Shown: positions 52,318 through 62,581 of the stretch, one piece after another
Numbering within the stretch: position 1 is the stretch's first letter
How the letters are laid out: each line of letters begins with the position of its first letter
NCBI GenBank assembly: GCA_949987565.1
Contig: OX465102.1
Coordinates: forward strand, 8,606,512 to 8,670,511
Direction: 5' to 3'
From: Luidia sarsii
Taxonomy: Eukaryota; Echinodermata; Asteroidea; Paxillosida; Luidiidae
DNA: 64,000 nucleotides
Notes under the pieces: generated by a model
Database searches by the model: none
The model's input: the letters and a program-made list of their open reading frames with translations, nothing else
Told to the model about the DNA's origin: nothing
Program-made: the position numbers and the translations under genes

Positions 52318-55296
52318 ATGGAGAGACAATGGATGGAGTTGGGCAAAGAGATTGGTCTCTCAGGTGATGGTATCCTTGATTTTGTGAGAGAACGTGAGCA
52401 GGTGGCACGTGATTCCAGAGCTCAGGAGATGGAACTGAGACGACAAGATCTTGAGATCAAGCGGTATGAGAAAGACATACTGCAAGCAAAAATGCAATTG
52501 CAAGCTAAACATGAATCTTTTAGTATTGCAGGTAGCGAAGAAGGAGGCGAGCCGGTACATCGACGACTCCTACCCAGAGTCCCCAAACTTCCAGTCTTTG
52601 ATGACAACAAAGATGACATGGATGCATACCTGGCCAGATTCGAGAGGTATGCAACCAGTAATGGTTGGCCGGAAGAAACATGGGCAATTAATTTAAGTGC
52701 TCTTCTTAAAGGCAAGTCCCTTGATGTGTATTACAGGTTACCCCTTGACCAGGCCTCAGACTATTCTTCCCTCAAGGCAGCATTGTTGAGAAGATATAGG
52801 CTAACGGAAGACGGCTTCAGGGAGAAATTCCGTTCAGCCAAGCCTGAGAGTGGAGAGACAGCCTTTCAGTTTGCAGTCAGACTTGAAAATTATTTCACCA
52901 GGTGGATCGAGTTGTCTGGAACTGAGAAGTCATACCTCGGAGTCTCTGACCTATTGCTTAGGGAACAGTTTATTAATGGTTGTGGTCCACAGTTATCTCT
53001 TTTTCTAAAGGAGCGGAGCCCAAGAACAATCGACGAAATGACTGAGATCGCTCAGCGATATATGGAGGCCCACAGCAGAGGTTCCAGAGGCACTGTACCA
53101 TCTAAGTCGAGTCAGTCTCCTCAGAGCTACACCTCCCGTAGCCAGACTGAAAATAACAGGGGTTCCCCAACAACTAACAAGCCCCGTAATTATCAGACCA
53201 CTCCACGGTGCTTCAGCTGCGACAAGCTCGGCCATATGGCTAAAGACTGTCACTCGAAGAGCAGCCATCAAGCCATGAAGGTGGCGGGTCTCTCTGTACG
53301 GGACGGTAAGGAGAATAGAGGTAAAACTACTTCTTATTCCTTTCAGAAAAGGAGTCCTAACAAACAGATCTCTTCTCCAGGCAGGACCTCGACATCGGAC
53401 AGGCAGCAAGATCATCCAACGCACATAACATGTACCTGTCCAAAATGCCTTACAGGTACCAAGAACACCACAGCATGCATGATCGAGAGTCCCCAGCTCC
53501 AAGAATGCTGTAGCTCGGATGGCGTGGCCAAGCTGCAATGTGGACATACCCTCTCGGTTATGTCCGTATTGTCACAGTCATCTAGGTCAAACGACATGCC
53601 AGTCATGGATGGCCTTGTAGGAAGCCACAAGGTAAGTGTCCTCCGAGACACAGGGTGTAGTGGCGTTGTCGTGCGACTCGATGTCGTAAAGCCAGAGCAG
53701 CTGACAGGGCATTTCAAACATTGTGTCATGATTGACAGCACTGTTCGGAAGTTTCCCACTGCGAGGATTCATGTCAGTACACCTTTCTTCTCTGGCGAGG
53801 TAGAGGCAATATGTATGGAGAATCCTGTGTATGGTTTAGTTCTTGGCAATATTCCCAGTGCCAGAGCACCTGATGACCCAGATCCCCAATGGAGGCAACA
53901 GAGCACATCGGATGTAACCGAGGGGATGGCTGTACAGACGAGGTCTCAGGTGAAAGATGAAGCCAAACCACCTCGTCCCATACGAGTACCATCCTCCATT
54001 CCCGACGTAACCCCGACAGACATCAAGGCAGCCCAACAAGAAGACCCTACTCTACAACGGATTCGAAGTCTAGTCGATACAGAAGATGTGAAGGACGGAG
54101 GGAAAGGCGAGCAGTCCTATTTCGCCTATGAGAAGGGACTGCTGTACAGGTTCTTCTCCAACCGAGGTAAGAATGATGGCATAACCAAACAATTGATTGT
54201 CCCTTCTACCTATCGCAGGATGGTGATGAAGCTAGCTCATGAAAGCCTGATGGGAGGTCACCAAGGGATTAAGCGTACCACAGGTAAAGTGTTATCTAGT
54301 TTCTTTTGGCCCGGTGTACAAGCGGACATCACTAGGTTTTGTCGGTCCTGTGATGTGTGCCAGAGGACAGTATCCAAGGGACATGTGAAGCGGGTCCCTC
54401 TAGGTAAGATGCCCGTCATTGATATCCCTTTCCAACGGGTAGCGGTAGATTTGGTCGGACCTATACACCCCATGACCCCGAGAAAGAACCGGTATATTTT
54501 GACAGTTGTTGATTACGCAACCAGATATCCGGAGGCAGTGGCCTTACCAGCGATTGACACGGTGGAAGTTGCAGAGGCGTTGGTTCGGATCTTCTCGAGA
54601 GTAGGTGTACCCCGAGAGATACTTTCTGATCGGGGAGCACAATTCACTTCAGACCTGATGAGAGAGGTAGGAAGACTTTTGTCCATTCGCCAATTGGTCA
54701 CCACCCCTTATCATCCTGCATGCAACGGTCTGGTAGAACGGTTCAACGGCACTCTTAAGAAGATGCTGAGGAGGATGTGTGCAGATCGACCGTCAGACTG
54801 GGACCGCTACATAGATCCTCTGCTTTTCGCATATCGTGAGTGTCCCCAATCGTCCCTAGGTTTTTCCCCATTTGAGTTGTTGTATGGCAGATCAGTACGT
54901 GGGCCTATGGCGATTCTCAAGGAACTATGGACGAAGAACGAGGATGAAGAAACAGAGGTAAGAACCACCTATCAGTATGTAGTTGACTTGAGGAATCGTC
55001 TGGACGCTACTCTCCAACTGGCACATCAAGAGCTTCAGAAATCCGCCCAGCATTATTCCTTCTATTATAATAAGAAGTGCAGAGAAAGGAAGCTGAATGT
55101 CGGAGATAAGGTTCTCCTGCTCCTTCCAACAGACAACAACAAACTTCTGTTGCAGTGGAAAGGACCTTTCCCTGTCACCGGAAAAGTAGGTGTCAATGAT
55201 TATAGAATAGACATCAATGGCAATGAGAAAACCTTCCATGCAAACCTTCTGAAGAAGTATGTTGAACGTGAGAAAGCAGAATGCCAGAGTCCTTGA
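52318..55296 (+). CDS. gag-pol: Gmr1-like gag-protease-integrase polyprotein, copy 'b'
   Basis: 992 codons from the first ATG (MERQWMELGKEIGLSG). Positions are approximate. 1-60: N-terminal gag helix. 90-255: SCAN-like capsid (FREKFRSAKPESGETAFQFA, LLLREQFINGCG). 298-311: zinc knuckle CFSCDKLGHMAKDC. ~370-410: Cys-rich stretch. 444-446: protease DTG (VLRDTGCSGVVV). 640-680: HHCC zinc domain. Integrase D711, D771 and E807 (D-35 residues-E), then a GPF module (LQWKGPFPV). It ends at TGA after AECQSP. Copy 'c' continues into RT in one frame here, whereas in 'b' the RT is in the +1 frame. All catalytic residues of protease and integrase are present. Confidence 0.9.
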   Translation: MERQWMELGKEIGLSGDGILDFVREREQVARDSRAQEMELRRQDLEIKRYEKDILQAKMQLQAKHESFSIAGSEEGGEPVHRRLLPRVPKLPVFDDNKDDMDAYLARFERYATSNGWPEETWAINLSALLKGKSLDVYYRLPLDQASDYSSLKAALLRRYRLTEDGFREKFRSAKPESGETAFQFAVRLENYFTRWIELSGTEKSYLGVSDLLLREQFINGCGPQLSLFLKERSPRTIDEMTEIAQRYMEAHSRGSRGTVPSKSSQSPQSYTSRSQTENNRGSPTTNKPRNYQTTPRCFSCDKLGHMAKDCHSKSSHQAMKVAGLSVRDGKENRGKTTSYSFQKRSPNKQISSPGRTSTSDRQQDHPTHITCTCPKCLTGTKNTTACMIESPQLQECCSSDGVAKLQCGHTLSVMSVLSQSSRSNDMPVMDGLVGSHKVSVLRDTGCSGVVVRLDVVKPEQLTGHFKHCVMIDSTVRKFPTARIHVSTPFFSGEVEAICMENPVYGLVLGNIPSARAPDDPDPQWRQQSTSDVTEGMAVQTRSQVKDEAKPPRPIRVPSSIPDVTPTDIKAAQQEDPTLQRIRSLVDTEDVKDGGKGEQSYFAYEKGLLYRFFSNRGKNDGITKQLIVPSTYRRMVMKLAHESLMGGHQGIKRTTGKVLSSFFWPGVQADITRFCRSCDVCQRTVSKGHVKRVPLGKMPVIDIPFQRVAVDLVGPIHPMTPRKNRYILTVVDYATRYPEAVALPAIDTVEVAEALVRIFSRVGVPREILSDRGAQFTSDLMREVGRLLSIRQLVTTPYHPACNGLVERFNGTLKKMLRRMCADRPSDWDRYIDPLLFAYRECPQSSLGFSPFELLYGRSVRGPMAILKELWTKNEDEETEVRTTYQYVVDLRNRLDATLQLAHQELQKSAQHYSFYYNKKCRERKLNVGDKVLLLLPTDNNKLLLQWKGPFPVTGKVGVNDYRIDINGNEKTFHANLLKKYVEREKAECQSP

Positions 55297-56030
55297 AGAT
55301 GACCACCAACAGAACGACCCAACAGGTATCCTTGACAAGGTATGTGTAGCTACTATAGAGGAGGAGATTGATTTTGTTGCTAATAAACAAATCAACTCTA
55401 GCCATGATGTCACTCATCTATGTTTCCCTCCTCTAGAAGCAACAGAGTCTGTGCGAGATGTCCCCATCGACCAATCGCTTAGCGATCAGCAGATCCAACA
55501 GGTGAGACGTATTTTGGGCAATTATAGTGATGTCTTGACCGATCTTCCAGGAAGAACCTTGGCAGGAGAACACACCATAAAGGTAACATCGGATGATCCA
55601 ATACGGCAAAAACATTATCCATTACCCCATGCAAAGCGCCAGGTAGTGGAGGAGGAATGCAGGAAGATGCTCAGCATGGGTGTTATTGAGCACTCACAGT
55701 CGCCGTATGCCTCTCCTATTGTTCTGGTGAAGAACCAGGACGGAACATGTAGGTTTTGCATTGATTTCCGAAAGCTCAATAAGGTAACAATATTTGATGC
55801 TGAGCCGATTCCAAATCCAGATGAAATCTTTGCTTCATTGTCCACGGCCCGATTCTTCAGTAAGCTGGACCTGACAAAGGGATATTGGCAGGTTCCTATG
55901 GAAGACAGCGCCAAGGCAAAGACCGCGTTCCTGACTCCACAAGGACTGTATCAGTTCAAGGTAATGCCCTTTGGACTTGTCAATGCGCCTGCTACTTTTA
56001 GCCGATTGATGAGAACTGTCCTAAATGGAC
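55259..56030 (+). pseudogene. Reverse transcriptase of copy 'b', 5' part
   Basis: Overlaps the previous ORF by 38 bases in the +1 frame. Linker, then RT: YPLPHAKRQVVEEECRKML, GVIEHSQSPYASPIVLVKN, RFCIDFRKLNKVTIFDAEPI, FFSKLDLTKGYWQVP (first catalytic Asp), VMPFGLVNAPATFSRLM. Broken just before the YxDD box by insertion of copy 'c'. The frame continues artificially into the inserted LTR and stops at 56063-56065. Confidence 0.85.
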
Positions 56031-56041
56031 AGGCCCCCAAA

Positions 56042-57369
56042 TGTCACAACTGCCCCCGAATTTAGTGCAGAGTGCTTAAAATGGGTCTGCGTTTACCCCC
56101 CGAAAACATCGTGAAAACACTAAACAAATCTAATTGAAAACTTCTCTAGATTTTATGAAATTTATTAATATTTACAAATCAGTATTTACATAAATATATA
56201 CAAATTAATGATTGAAATAAATACACAACGCTGTAATTTCGGCCTCAGATGGAATGATCATAATGAATCCAATCAAATTAACTATTAAATTAACGAAATC
56301 TAAAGACTATCATGAACTAGTGAATATTACAAAACTAATCGTATACTATGATAATACTTAAAATAATCCTACACTAAGCCGGCAAATAATCACGCATATA
56401 TAGGGCCCACCGTATATACGGATTTATCTTGTTTATGCCTTGATCTGCAAAGTCGTCGGCGGTGACTACGGAATCCTCCGGACCTCAGTCTCGGTAGCCG
56501 GGGACGATGGTGCGGCAGCACGCTTAATCTGGTCACGGTGATGGGTTGCGTGGCCAGTACCGTCAGTCAGGTGCCGGTCTCGGGGCCTGTCTGCCTCCGG
56601 AATAGCGACAGCAGAAAGCAAATGTCACGGGGCCTGTCTGCCTCCGGACAACGATGATGGTTGGCAAGTATTTATGCCGCCGGGGGTGCCATCTGTAATA
56701 TTATTAATTGTAATAATAACAATAACACCCTATACTAAATAATGTAAATATTCCGATCGCTCAATCAATACATGTACAATGATGAAAATATTCTTAATCA
56801 ACTTCTGATCAGAACAACATAATCATCTGGGTAGGTTTCAGAAGCGCCCTCTATCGAATTGTCCTTTAGTAATACGTACACAAATATTACTCAATCAAAT
56901 AAACAAATTCAATGAAATAGAGCAAAATAACGTAAACCAAAGCCTGAAACTCACGGTCTGGTGGCAGATCAATGTCTTGCTCCCTTGGAGACCACCGCCG
57001 CCTCAGGACTAGGTTTCTCGGCGAGAAATTTATGCAAGTTTGCATGGAGCGAAATGTCGCATGACCGCTGTCCTTCGCGATCGCGATCGTTGGTAAAAAA
57101 AACCATTCTTTGTAAAATCGCGGGGTATGGGTCACATGACGGTTTGACAATAAAACCAAAACGCCGAAATATAAAGAAAGGATGAGACCATGGCAACATG
57201 AATATTTACAGGAACTTATGCGTTATTCATACGACACTACGGATACGTCAACCACAAACAATACACACGGACTACACACACAGTTACGGTAACAATACAT
57301 AATTGCTGGACCATGCATTACACACACATACAAGATACGGGCTGTTCTGCAGCTGGGACAACGCTGACA
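56042..57369 (-). repeat. 3' LTR of copy 'c'
   Basis: 1328 bp; on the minus strand starts TGTCAGCG and ends GTTGTGACA. Near-identical to 62582-63914. Differences include a shorter TATA run near 56400 and single substitutions (for example ATTTAG/ATATAG near the left end). Confidence 0.95.
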
Positions 57370-57386
57370 TTACCCCCTCTTTAAAG
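57370..57386 (-). promoter_or_regulatory. Polypurine tract of copy 'c'
   Basis: CTTTAAAGAGGGGGTAA on the minus strand, directly before the 3' LTR; the usual plus-strand primer. Confidence 0.8.
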
Positions 57387-57465
57387 AAAAAACTTGTATT
57401 TTCGTTTGGAAGTGGAACCAGCAGAAGAACATTAATTATGTACAATAAAAATTGGCATGTTATGC

Positions 57466-60400
57466 TCAGGATATGGCTCTGCTGAGGTAATCAGCGCCAA
57501 CATTGTCGACTCCTCTGATGGACTCTAATCGATACCTGAAAGGTTGGAGAGACAATGCCCATCTCATGATGCGGTTATTGAGATGCTTGGCCTTGTGGAG
57601 GTACATCAATGACTGATGATCAGTCTCAAGGGTGAACTGCCGTCCTTCCAGATATGTCTGGAAATAACGTATACCCCATACCACAGCCAAACATTCTCTC
57701 TCTGTCGTTGAATATGCTCTCTCCCTTGGTAGGAGTTTCTTGCTGGCATAAGCGACAGGAAACTTTTCGTCATCATGCTCTTGCATCAGCACAGCTCCTA
57801 ATCCCTTGTCAGAGGCATCAGTCCTCAGGATAAAAGCTTTAGTTACATCAGGTAAGTGGAGTATTGACTCACTCGTCAACTTATTCTTCAGTGTGGTGAA
57901 GGCGAGTTCTTGACTCTCTTTCCACTTCACTCTGTTGGGTTCTTTGGCCTTGGTACGATCCGTTAGGGGTACGGCTAGGGCGGCAAAGTTTGCAATGAAC
58001 TTCCGATAATAACCGGCCACTCCAAGGAATGAACGAAGTTCTTTTTTCGTTTCGGGCCGTGGGGCATTCTTGATCTTGTCAAGCTTGTCGGGATGAGGTT
58101 GTAATTCACCACTCCCGATCACATGGCCGAGGAATTCAATTTTGGTGAATCCAATCATACATTTTGACGGTTTAGCCGTAAGATTCGCTTTACGGAGTCG
58201 TCTTAGGACTTCCTTCAAGGTCTGTAGATGTTCTGTCCATGTTGACGAATGTATAAGGATGTCATCAATGAAATTGTGGACGTCAGGAAGATCTCGAAGC
58301 AGTTGTCTCATCAGACGGGTAAATGTAGCTGGTGCATTGACCAGTCCGAAGGGCATTACCCTGAACTGATAAAGACCTTCTGGTGTGACGAACGCCGTCT
58401 TTTCCTTGATGTCATCTTTCAGAGGGATTTGCCAGTAACCCTTCGTGAGGTCCAATTTGGTGAACAACACGTCGTTGGCAAGACAAGCGAAAATGTCATC
58501 TGTATTTGGCATCGGCTCAGCGTCGAATATGGTTATGCGATTGAGTTTCCTAAAATCGACACAAAATCTGTTGGTTCCATCTTTTTTCTTGACCAGGACG
58601 ATCGGTGAGGCATACGGTGACTCGGATGGTTCTATGACTTGCATCTCCAGCATGATTTTCACCTCATCTTTCACTGTGTCTCGCAAGGCATGTGGTAGCG
58701 GATACGGTCTGCTTCTGAGCGGTTCATCTGATGTCACCTTGATATCGTGAGCTGTGATGAATGTCCTCCCAGGAAGATCGGTGATTACATCATTAAAGTT
58801 GCCGAGGAGTCTGCAGACGTCCCTTTTCGATTGTGGTGGAAGCGTGTCACATATTTTGACATCGTTGATGGTTTCTTTTGCTTCTAACACTGGTAAGCGA
58901 CTCTCTATGTTGCTCAGTGGGTTTCCTTCCTCTGACTCGTTGAGATCAGGGTCAATATCATCATCCTCCACTGTAGCTGTATTGACTATGACGAAAGGAT
59001 GAGCAGAGTATTCATTATCGTAGACTTCAACGAGTTGATTGGCCTCGTCTCCCCGCTCGATGTACTGTTTCAGCAAATTAATATGGAAGATCTTGCTCTT
59101 GCCGTTCACATCTAGTCGGTAGTCATAGGGACTTATTTTCTCAGTCACGGCGAAAGGTCCTTTCCACTGGAGCAACAGCTTGTTGTTGTCTGTAGGAAGT
59201 AGGATGAGCACCTTATCACCAACCTTCAGACTTCTGCTCTTACACTTTCTGTCGTAGAATTTCTTGTATTTCATAGACGTTTTTTGCAGTTCTTTCTGTG
59301 CCATTTGGCAAGTATCTTCCAGTCGCTGTCTCAAATCTAGAATGTACTGGTAGGTAGTCTTAACTTCACTACTTTCGTCTATCTCTCCTAACCATAGTTC
59401 CTTTATAATTGCCATAGGACCTCGGACGGTTCTTCCATATAGGAGTTCAAATGGTGAGAATCCCAAGCTGTGTTGAGGCGTTTCTCGGTATGCGAAGAGA
59501 AGAGGTGCTATATAACGATCCCAATCCCTTGGTCGTTCCGCACACATTCTCTTCAACATCTGCTTTAAAGTTCCGTTGAAACGCTCGACCAATCCATTAC
59601 ATGATGGGTGGTACGGTGTTGTCTTGAGCTGTTTGATGGAGAGAAGGCGGCCCACTTCACGCATGAGATCAGATGTAAACTGACTTCCCTGGTCTGTCAG
59701 GATCTCTCGGGGAATTCCTACCCTGGTGAAGATGTTTACAAGAGCTTCAGCTACTCGGGTTGTTTCTATACTTGGTAGTGATACAGCCTCCGGATAGCGG
59801 GTGGCGTAGTCAACCATGGTGACAATGAACCTGTTTCCCTTGTCGGTCTTGGGAAAGATCGGACCAACTATGTCAATCGCTACTCTTTGGAATGGCGTTT
59901 CAATCAAGGGCATCTTGCCGAGAGGAACGTTGCTGACCCGCCCTTTCTGGATAGTCCTCTGGCAGACGTCGCAGGAGCGGCAGAAACGCATTACGTCCGC
60001 TTGAATGCCAGGCCAAAAGAAGTTGGTCACGATCTTGTCGGTCGTCTTTTTGGTACCTTGGTGCCCTCCAAGAATTCCTTCATGAGCCAACTGCATTACA
60101 TGTTTTCTAAATGGAACAGGTACGACAAGCTGGTTGAACTTGTTGCCGTGGTCGACATGTAGAGGCTGGAATTCTCGGCACAACACCCCACGTTGAAAAA
60201 TGAACTTGGAGTTCCGGCCGTCAATTCCTTGCTTCTCTTCTCCGCTTTTAGCTAACTCTCGGAGTTTAGCCAAAGATGTGTCCCGTTCTTGAGCATTCTT
60301 GAGCTCTTCTGGTGTCACTTCTGGGATGTTTCTTGCTACCCTCAGCTGTCCTAGGGGTTTCCCCTCTCTTATCTTCTGGGCACGAGTTTGTACCGCCAGA

Positions 60401-62004
60401 ACTTCATCTGATGAGGTGTTATGAGGTTGCCAGTCAGGATCAGGTTCTGAAGGGTTCCTTGCGCCAGATATGTTCCCGATGATGAGGTCGTAGATACTAT
60501 TCTTCATGCAGAGAGCTTCTACATTTCCTTTGAAGTAAGGTGTGTCGACATCCACTCGGGCGGTTGGAAGCTTGCAGACAGAACCGTTGATCATGACACA
60601 TGCTTTTGTATTTCCTGTCATCTGTTGAGGTGTTACTAAACACTGACGGATCACGACACCACTGCAGCCACTATCTCGTAGCACCTTCACTGTGTGAGTG
60701 CCTACTTTCCCACTAGTGACTGGCATATTCGGACTCCGATCACAGGTAGCACCCATCACTGGAAGGACATGGCCACACACTAAACTGACTTTCCCTTCCT
60801 TAGCACAGCAGTCATCTAGGGTACTTCCTGATACCATACATGCCACTTGCTCCTTGTGTTTTGCCTTGCAACCATCACATGTACATTTAGTACATTTGGA
60901 GGGTTCCACATCAGCTGATGACTTCGGAAAACTCGACTGGCCTTCATTGGTTCTTTCCTTGTCGTGGTTTGGTCTTCCTCGTCCTTGATTGTAGAATTTA
61001 GGTTTAACATCTTTGGTCATCATGCTTGCAACCTTGACATTACCACCTGTTGAGCTAGATTGTCGGCTAAAACAATCCTTCGTCCAGTGACCTGTTTGAC
61101 GACAGTGAAAACAGTAAGGTCTTGACGAATTTGAACTGGCTGGGACTTTTCCCGATGTCTGTCTATCGTTCCTAGACGTCTCCCTAGTCTCGTTGTTGAA
61201 TTGCTTGTTTACTGGAGGAGGATGCTGTGGTTTTCGAGTCTGTGGAGAAGAAAACAAACTGTAGTTCCCGCCATGAGCTTCAACATACTGCTCGGCGAGC
61301 TTGGTCATCTCTTCGATGTTACTCGGCATACGCTCCTTCAAGAAAAGAGCCAATTCTTTTCCACAGCCGTTAATGAACTGTTCACGAAGTAGAAGGTCTT
61401 TTACACCGTCAAATGACCTTTCAGTGCCGGCGAGGTCTAACCATCTACATAAATAGTTCTCCAAACGTACAGCAAATTGTGGAGCGGTCTCACCAGCTTC
61501 CGGTCTAGCAGAACGAAATTTCTTGCGGAAACCTTCCTCTGTCATTCGAAATTTCTTCAGTAGTGCTTCCTTCAACTTGTCATAGTCGTTGGCATCACTC
61601 ACAGAGAGCCGAGAGTAAACATCTAGAGCCTTCCCACTGAGAAGGGCACTGAGATTAATAGCCCAATTCTCCCACTTCCAGTTCTGGCATGAAGCGTAAC
61701 GTTCAAAGCGCTGGAGGTAGGCGTCCAGGTCATCTTTAGCGTCATTGAATACAGGAAGTTTCGGAGCCCTGGCCACTACTCTCTCGTGGTGAGGTTTCGT
61801 ATCTTCATCGTCATCGTTATCATTGTCATCAAGGCTAATTGACTTCAGGCGAATCTTCATTGCGATGACTTCTCTCTCCTCGCGGTGTAGCTCCATGATG
61901 TGTACTCTGTCGTCTCTCGCTGCTCTTTCCCGCTCTCTGATGAAGTCTATCAGATCTTCACCAGACAGACCTATTTCCTTACCTAATTCAATATATTTGT
62001 CCAT
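57466..62004 (-). CDS. gag-pol: Gmr1-like gag-pol polyprotein, intact, integrase before RT (copy 'c')
   Basis: Start set at 62004 (MDKYIELGKEIGLSG), which aligns with copy 'b'; the frame is open 111 codons further upstream, but that part is Cys/Leu-rich and comes from leader repeats. Domains (residues): 80-245 SCAN-like capsid; 298-311 zinc knuckle CFHCRQTGHWTKDC; 371-410 Cys-rich; 444-446 protease DSG (Ser variant of DTG); 641-681 HHCC zinc (H641, H648, C678, C681); integrase D711, D771, E807; GPF at ~949; RT D1185 in KLDLTKGYW and FIDD at 1245-1248; RNase H D1396, E1435, D1462; ends GADYLSRAIS. All catalytic residues are present, so the element may be autonomous. It would replicate in cytoplasmic particles and integrate in the nucleus. 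Gene order is capsid-protease-integrase-RT-RNase H. Confidence 0.95.
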   Translation of the reverse strand: MDKYIELGKEIGLSGEDLIDFIRERERAARDDRVHIMELHREEREVIAMKIRLKSISLDDNDNDDDEDTKPHHERVVARAPKLPVFNDAKDDLDAYLQRFERYASCQNWKWENWAINLSALLSGKALDVYSRLSVSDANDYDKLKEALLKKFRMTEEGFRKKFRSARPEAGETAPQFAVRLENYLCRWLDLAGTERSFDGVKDLLLREQFINGCGKELALFLKERMPSNIEEMTKLAEQYVEAHGGNYSLFSSPQTRKPQHPPPVNKQFNNETRETSRNDRQTSGKVPASSNSSRPYCFHCRQTGHWTKDCFSRQSSSTGGNVKVASMMTKDVKPKFYNQGRGRPNHDKERTNEGQSSFPKSSADVEPSKCTKCTCDGCKAKHKEQVACMVSGSTLDDCCAKEGKVSLVCGHVLPVMGATCDRSPNMPVTSGKVGTHTVKVLRDSGCSGVVIRQCLVTPQQMTGNTKACVMINGSVCKLPTARVDVDTPYFKGNVEALCMKNSIYDLIIGNISGARNPSEPDPDWQPHNTSSDEVLAVQTRAQKIREGKPLGQLRVARNIPEVTPEELKNAQERDTSLAKLRELAKSGEEKQGIDGRNSKFIFQRGVLCREFQPLHVDHGNKFNQLVVPVPFRKHVMQLAHEGILGGHQGTKKTTDKIVTNFFWPGIQADVMRFCRSCDVCQRTIQKGRVSNVPLGKMPLIETPFQRVAIDIVGPIFPKTDKGNRFIVTMVDYATRYPEAVSLPSIETTRVAEALVNIFTRVGIPREILTDQGSQFTSDLMREVGRLLSIKQLKTTPYHPSCNGLVERFNGTLKQMLKRMCAERPRDWDRYIAPLLFAYRETPQHSLGFSPFELLYGRTVRGPMAIIKELWLGEIDESSEVKTTYQYILDLRQRLEDTCQMAQKELQKTSMKYKKFYDRKCKSRSLKVGDKVLILLPTDNNKLLLQWKGPFAVTEKISPYDYRLDVNGKSKIFHINLLKQYIERGDEANQLVEVYDNEYSAHPFVIVNTATVEDDDIDPDLNESEEGNPLSNIESRLPVLEAKETINDVKICDTLPPQSKRDVCRLLGNFNDVITDLPGRTFITAHDIKVTSDEPLRSRPYPLPHALRDTVKDEVKIMLEMQVIEPSESPYASPIVLVKKKDGTNRFCVDFRKLNRITIFDAEPMPNTDDIFACLANDVLFTKLDLTKGYWQIPLKDDIKEKTAFVTPEGLYQFRVMPFGLVNAPATFTRLMRQLLRDLPDVHNFIDDILIHSSTWTEHLQTLKEVLRRLRKANLTAKPSKCMIGFTKIEFLGHVIGSGELQPHPDKLDKIKNAPRPETKKELRSFLGVAGYYRKFIANFAALAVPLTDRTKAKEPNRVKWKESQELAFTTLKNKLTSESILHLPDVTKAFILRTDASDKGLGAVLMQEHDDEKFPVAYASKKLLPRERAYSTTERECLAVVWGIRYFQTYLEGRQFTLETDHQSLMYLHKAKHLNNRIMRWALSLQPFRYRLESIRGVDNVGADYLSRAIS

Positions 62005-62561
62005 CTTATTGGTACAAAGAAAACAGAGTAGTAAACGAAACGGAAACATGAGATACACACATTGATTTATCGTTGAAAAGAATCTCAAAGAGCTGAGCGA
62101 TACCAGACAAGCAAACTTCAATGGGCGTGCGCAACAAATTAACGAAGCGATTAGCAAACAATGCGGCAGAGTAGAGCAGCACAGCACGGCACGCAGCACG
62201 GCACGCAGCACGGCACGGCAGCGCGGCACGGCAACGTGCGCACAAAAGAATTTCAAACAAAAGGACACGAGCAGCTCCACACGGAACGTAGAGCATGCGC
62301 AGAGAAACCAAGTCCTGAAACGGCGGGCGGTCTCCAAGGCAGCTCCGACGTATACCTGCTCAGACAGTAAGTGTAGGCCTAGATAATCAAAATCAACTTA
62401 TATGTCTAGTAAAATAATAAACACAATAATATATAATAAATCATAGGCAAAGTAATCAGTGTCTCAAACATTAAGGGTAGGAAAAAGTCCTTACACAAAT
62501 TAATGAATCCACGAAGTTTCTCTGCCTGAATTACAAAGGTGGGTACAAATGGGTAAACACT
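62005..62561 (-). other. 5' leader of copy 'c'
   Basis: Between primer-binding site and gag start. Contains a short GCACGGCAC/GCAGCACGG tandem repeat (62175-62232), which keeps an upstream frame open. Confidence 0.6.
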
Positions 62562-62579
62562 CTCCCGGACAGGCCCCCA
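62562..62579 (-). promoter_or_regulatory. Primer-binding site of copy 'c'
   Basis: TGGGGGCCTGTCCGGGAG on the minus strand, two bases after the 5' LTR. Same as copies 'a' and 'b'. Confidence 0.85.
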
Positions 62580-62581
62580 AA

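Noticed and set aside
58142..61392. Plus-strand ORFs of 60-120 residues opposite copy 'c'
   Set aside because: Antisense shadows of the gag-pol frame.
62005..62337. 111 extra N-terminal residues of the long copy 'c' ORF
   Set aside because: Cys/Leu-rich, derived from leader tandem repeats; copy 'b' starts at the position equivalent to Met 62004.
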